DNA from: JAYZDF01 sp036337945
Lineage (GTDB): Bacteria > Myxococcota > Kuafuiibacteriia > Kuafuiibacteriales > Kuafuiibacteriaceae
Assembly: GCA_036337945.1 (NCBI GenBank)
Contig: JAYZDF010000011.1
Location: 1 to 16,190 of the forward strand
Reading direction: 5' to 3'
DNA: 16,190 nt
A program made the translations under genes and the position numbers. Shown piece by piece: positions 14,459 through 16,190 of this stretch (position 1 is its first letter; every line of letters begins with the position of its first letter). Under the pieces are notes generated by a model. That model saw only the letters and a program-made list of their open reading frames with translations. It made no database searches and had not been told where the DNA came from.

Positions 14459-16190
14459 TTAGACTGCCGCGGGCTCATCGTACATCGAAGAAAGAATCGA
14501 CTCATATTTTTTCGTGGCGTGCTTCCGCTTCAGTTTCATGGTTGGTGTCAGCTCATCACCGATTGTGAAATCCTTATCCAGTACCTCAAACTTCTTTATA
14601 GTTTCGTATTGAGCTAACTCATTGTTGACCGACGCAAAGATACGTTCGACTTCCTTCCTTACGGCCTCTTCCGCACAAAGCTCAGCATATTCCCCATCAA
14701 TTCCAGCCACTTGAGCAAAATCTATAACGTTATCAGGGTCAATCGTAACTAAAGCCGTGAGATATTTCCGTTTATCACCGTAAACCAGAACCTGCGAGAT
14801 CAGTGGGCTCGCAGCCTTAAGACTACCCTCAATGTTTTGGGGAGCTACGTTCTTCCCTCCAGCCGTGACGATAATGTCCTTCTTTCGGTCTGTGATTCTC
14901 AGATATCCATCGTCATCGATGATTCCGATGTCCCCCGAGGCAAACCAACCTTCGCCAATGAGAACCTCACGAGTCGCTGCTTCTCGATTCCAGTACTCAC
15001 GCATCACTCCTGGTCCTCGAATGAGGATCTCACCATCCTCCGCAATCTTCACTTCAGTCCCTTCCAGTGGTTTGCCTACGGTCCCAAGCTTATTGAGATC
15101 CAGGCGGTTCACGGTCGTTGCCGCAGAGGTTTCAGTTAGGCCATACCCTTCAAGAATGGTGATACCAGCGTGATGGAAAAAGTGCGCCATCTTCTTCGAA
15201 AGCGGTGCCCCACCTGAGATAAAAAATCGAAGACGACCACCAAAAAGTGCGGTCAGCTTTTTTTCAATTTTTGAAAAAATAATTGATTTTGCAATATTGA
15301 GTTGGAGCTGAAACCACCAGTCGCCCTGCCTTCCTTCGTTTTCTAGAAGCGCCTTTCGTTCGTTGAGGCGAAGTGTCCATGAGAATAACTTACCGGCCAA
15401 GCCAGGTGCTGAGGTTCCCGCCCCTGCAACCTTCGCGTAGACCTTCTCAAAAATCCTGGGAACCGAACACATGACAGTAGGCCTCACTACCGACATGTTG
15501 GGAACGATCTGGGTTATATCACTGTCGATCGCCATTTTGTGTCCGCAGGTGAACCAGTAGCACTCGAGCACTTTGGCAAATACGTGCGCCAAAGGAAGAA
15601 AGAGCAACTGCACGTCATTCGTTTCAATCATTCCGTCGATTGCAGCGAGAGAAGTGCATTCGTACATCATGTTGGCGTGAGTCAAAACGACACCTTTAGG
15701 CTTCCCTGTTGTTCCTGAGGTATACAGAATGAACAGGTCGTCTTCACTATCCATGACTTCTGGCTCACAATGCTTGGGTGCTGACGACATAATGTCGTGA
15801 TACCAGTGGTCTCGGTCAGGGATCATGTGTTGCTCTGTTTTATTGCCAACATGGTTTATAACAATGACTTGTTTTATAGGCGTATCTTGCTCAGATAGGG
15901 CCTTATCTGCGATGGATTTAAGTGGGATAATGTCGCCACGTCGATAGCCGCCATCAGCCGTAATGAGCAAGGTTGATTGAGCGTCTAAAATACGATCTTT
16001 TAATGAGGCTTCGCTAAAGCCACCAAAGACAACACTGTGGATAGCCCCAAGTCTTGCACAGGCAAGAACAGCCACCGTTAACTCAGGGATAAGGGGCATA
16101 TATAGGGTTACTCGGTCCCCTTTTTTGACCTTAAATTGGTCTTTAAGTTGTGCGGCAAATGAGGAGACTTCTTGATGGAGTTGGGAATAG
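14459..16190 (-). CDS. AMP-forming acyl-CoA synthetase, acetyl-CoA synthetase/FadD15 hybrid (5' end outside window)
   Basis: The frame enters from the right edge and gives 576 residues, so the start is outside. The enzyme should activate a carboxylic acid with ATP and load it onto CoA. ATP-loop YTSGTTGKPKG is at 15724-15692. Downstream are GYGLTETSA, TDRKKDIIVTAGGKN and the C-terminal LTPTMKLKRK with its catalytic-type lysines. From the edge to the loop the sequence is acetyl-CoA synthetase-like: YSQLHQEV, KKGDRVTLYMPLIPE, HSVVFGGFSEASLKDRI, ADGGYRRG and MDSEDDLFILYTSG. After the loop it is FadD15-like: VVLTHANMMYE, LLFLPLAHVFAKVLE, MCSVPRIFEKVY, FISGGAPLSKKMAHFF and KNVAPQNIEG. Hand-counted GC is similar on both sides, about 45-47%. 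The substrate, acetate or long-chain acid, cannot be decided; the acyl pocket lies mostly in the FadD-like half. It is 93-99 bases ahead of the arginase-like gene, with no terminator between. Confidence 0.88.
   Translation of the reverse strand, partial: YSQLHQEVSSFAAQLKDQFKVKKGDRVTLYMPLIPELTVAVLACARLGAIHSVVFGGFSEASLKDRILDAQSTLLITADGGYRRGDIIPLKSIADKALSEQDTPIKQVIVINHVGNKTEQHMIPDRDHWYHDIMSSAPKHCEPEVMDSEDDLFILYTSGTTGKPKGVVLTHANMMYECTSLAAIDGMIETNDVQLLFLPLAHVFAKVLECYWFTCGHKMAIDSDITQIVPNMSVVRPTVMCSVPRIFEKVYAKVAGAGTSAPGLAGKLFSWTLRLNERKALLENEGRQGDWWFQLQLNIAKSIIFSKIEKKLTALFGGRLRFFISGGAPLSKKMAHFFHHAGITILEGYGLTETSAATTVNRLDLNKLGTVGKPLEGTEVKIAEDGEILIRGPGVMREYWNREAATREVLIGEGWFASGDIGIIDDDGYLRITDRKKDIIVTAGGKNVAPQNIEGSLKAASPLISQVLVYGDKRKYLTALVTIDPDNVIDFAQVAGIDGEYAELCAEEAVRKEVERIFASVNNELAQYETIKKFEVLDKDFTIGDELTPTMKLKRKHATKKYESILSSMYDEPAAV

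Overview
The window looks like chromosomal DNA from a Gram-negative bacterium of the former Deltaproteobacteria, perhaps Myxococcota or Bradymonadales. That placement is an inference. It rests on a very long Ser/Thr kinase with a disordered linker, an Asp/Gly-rich lipoprotein, a multihaem cytochrome and a pheS-pheT-ihfA block. Hand-counted stretches run at about 45-50% GC. I see no insertion sequence, phage gene or CRISPR array.

Region 1 (1-2612) is a divergent envelope and redox cluster. On the minus strand, a putative lipoprotein with a CX4CH haem-like motif is followed after 2 bases by an SH3-domain protein that runs off the left edge and may end in an outer-membrane barrel. On the plus strand is a membrane-anchored cytochrome with seven haem motifs.

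Region 2 (2609-5191) is an 860-residue membrane Ser/Thr kinase-like protein whose nucleotide-binding lysine is replaced by arginine. Its stop codon overlaps that of the convergent cytochrome gene.

Region 3 (5192-6468) holds a tRNA-Cys(GCA), a small acidic protein of unknown function, and the remains of an FmdB-type zinc-ribbon gene. The FmdB copy carries an in-frame stop and has lost both cysteines of its first CXXC.

Region 4 (6469-8223) is nuoN, the ND2-type proton-pumping subunit of complex I. It stands alone on the plus strand, away from other nuo genes.

Region 5 (16190 down to 8474, all minus strand) is a tightly packed, probably co-transcribed block. In order it holds an acyl-CoA or acetyl-CoA synthetase-like gene (5' end outside the window), an arginase-fold protein lacking several metal ligands, pheS, pheT, a MerR-type regulator and ihfA. 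The pheS-pheT-ihfA core is the conserved translation/nucleoid arrangement known from E. coli, here with a merR gene inserted before ihfA. The synthetase appears to be a hybrid: its N-terminal part reads as acetyl-CoA synthetase and the rest as a FadD15-type long-chain acyl-CoA ligase, switching near the ATP-binding loop.

The observations most worth following are the hybrid synthetase, the metal-ligand-poor arginase homologue, the broken fmdB, the K-to-R kinase and the haem/barrel cluster.
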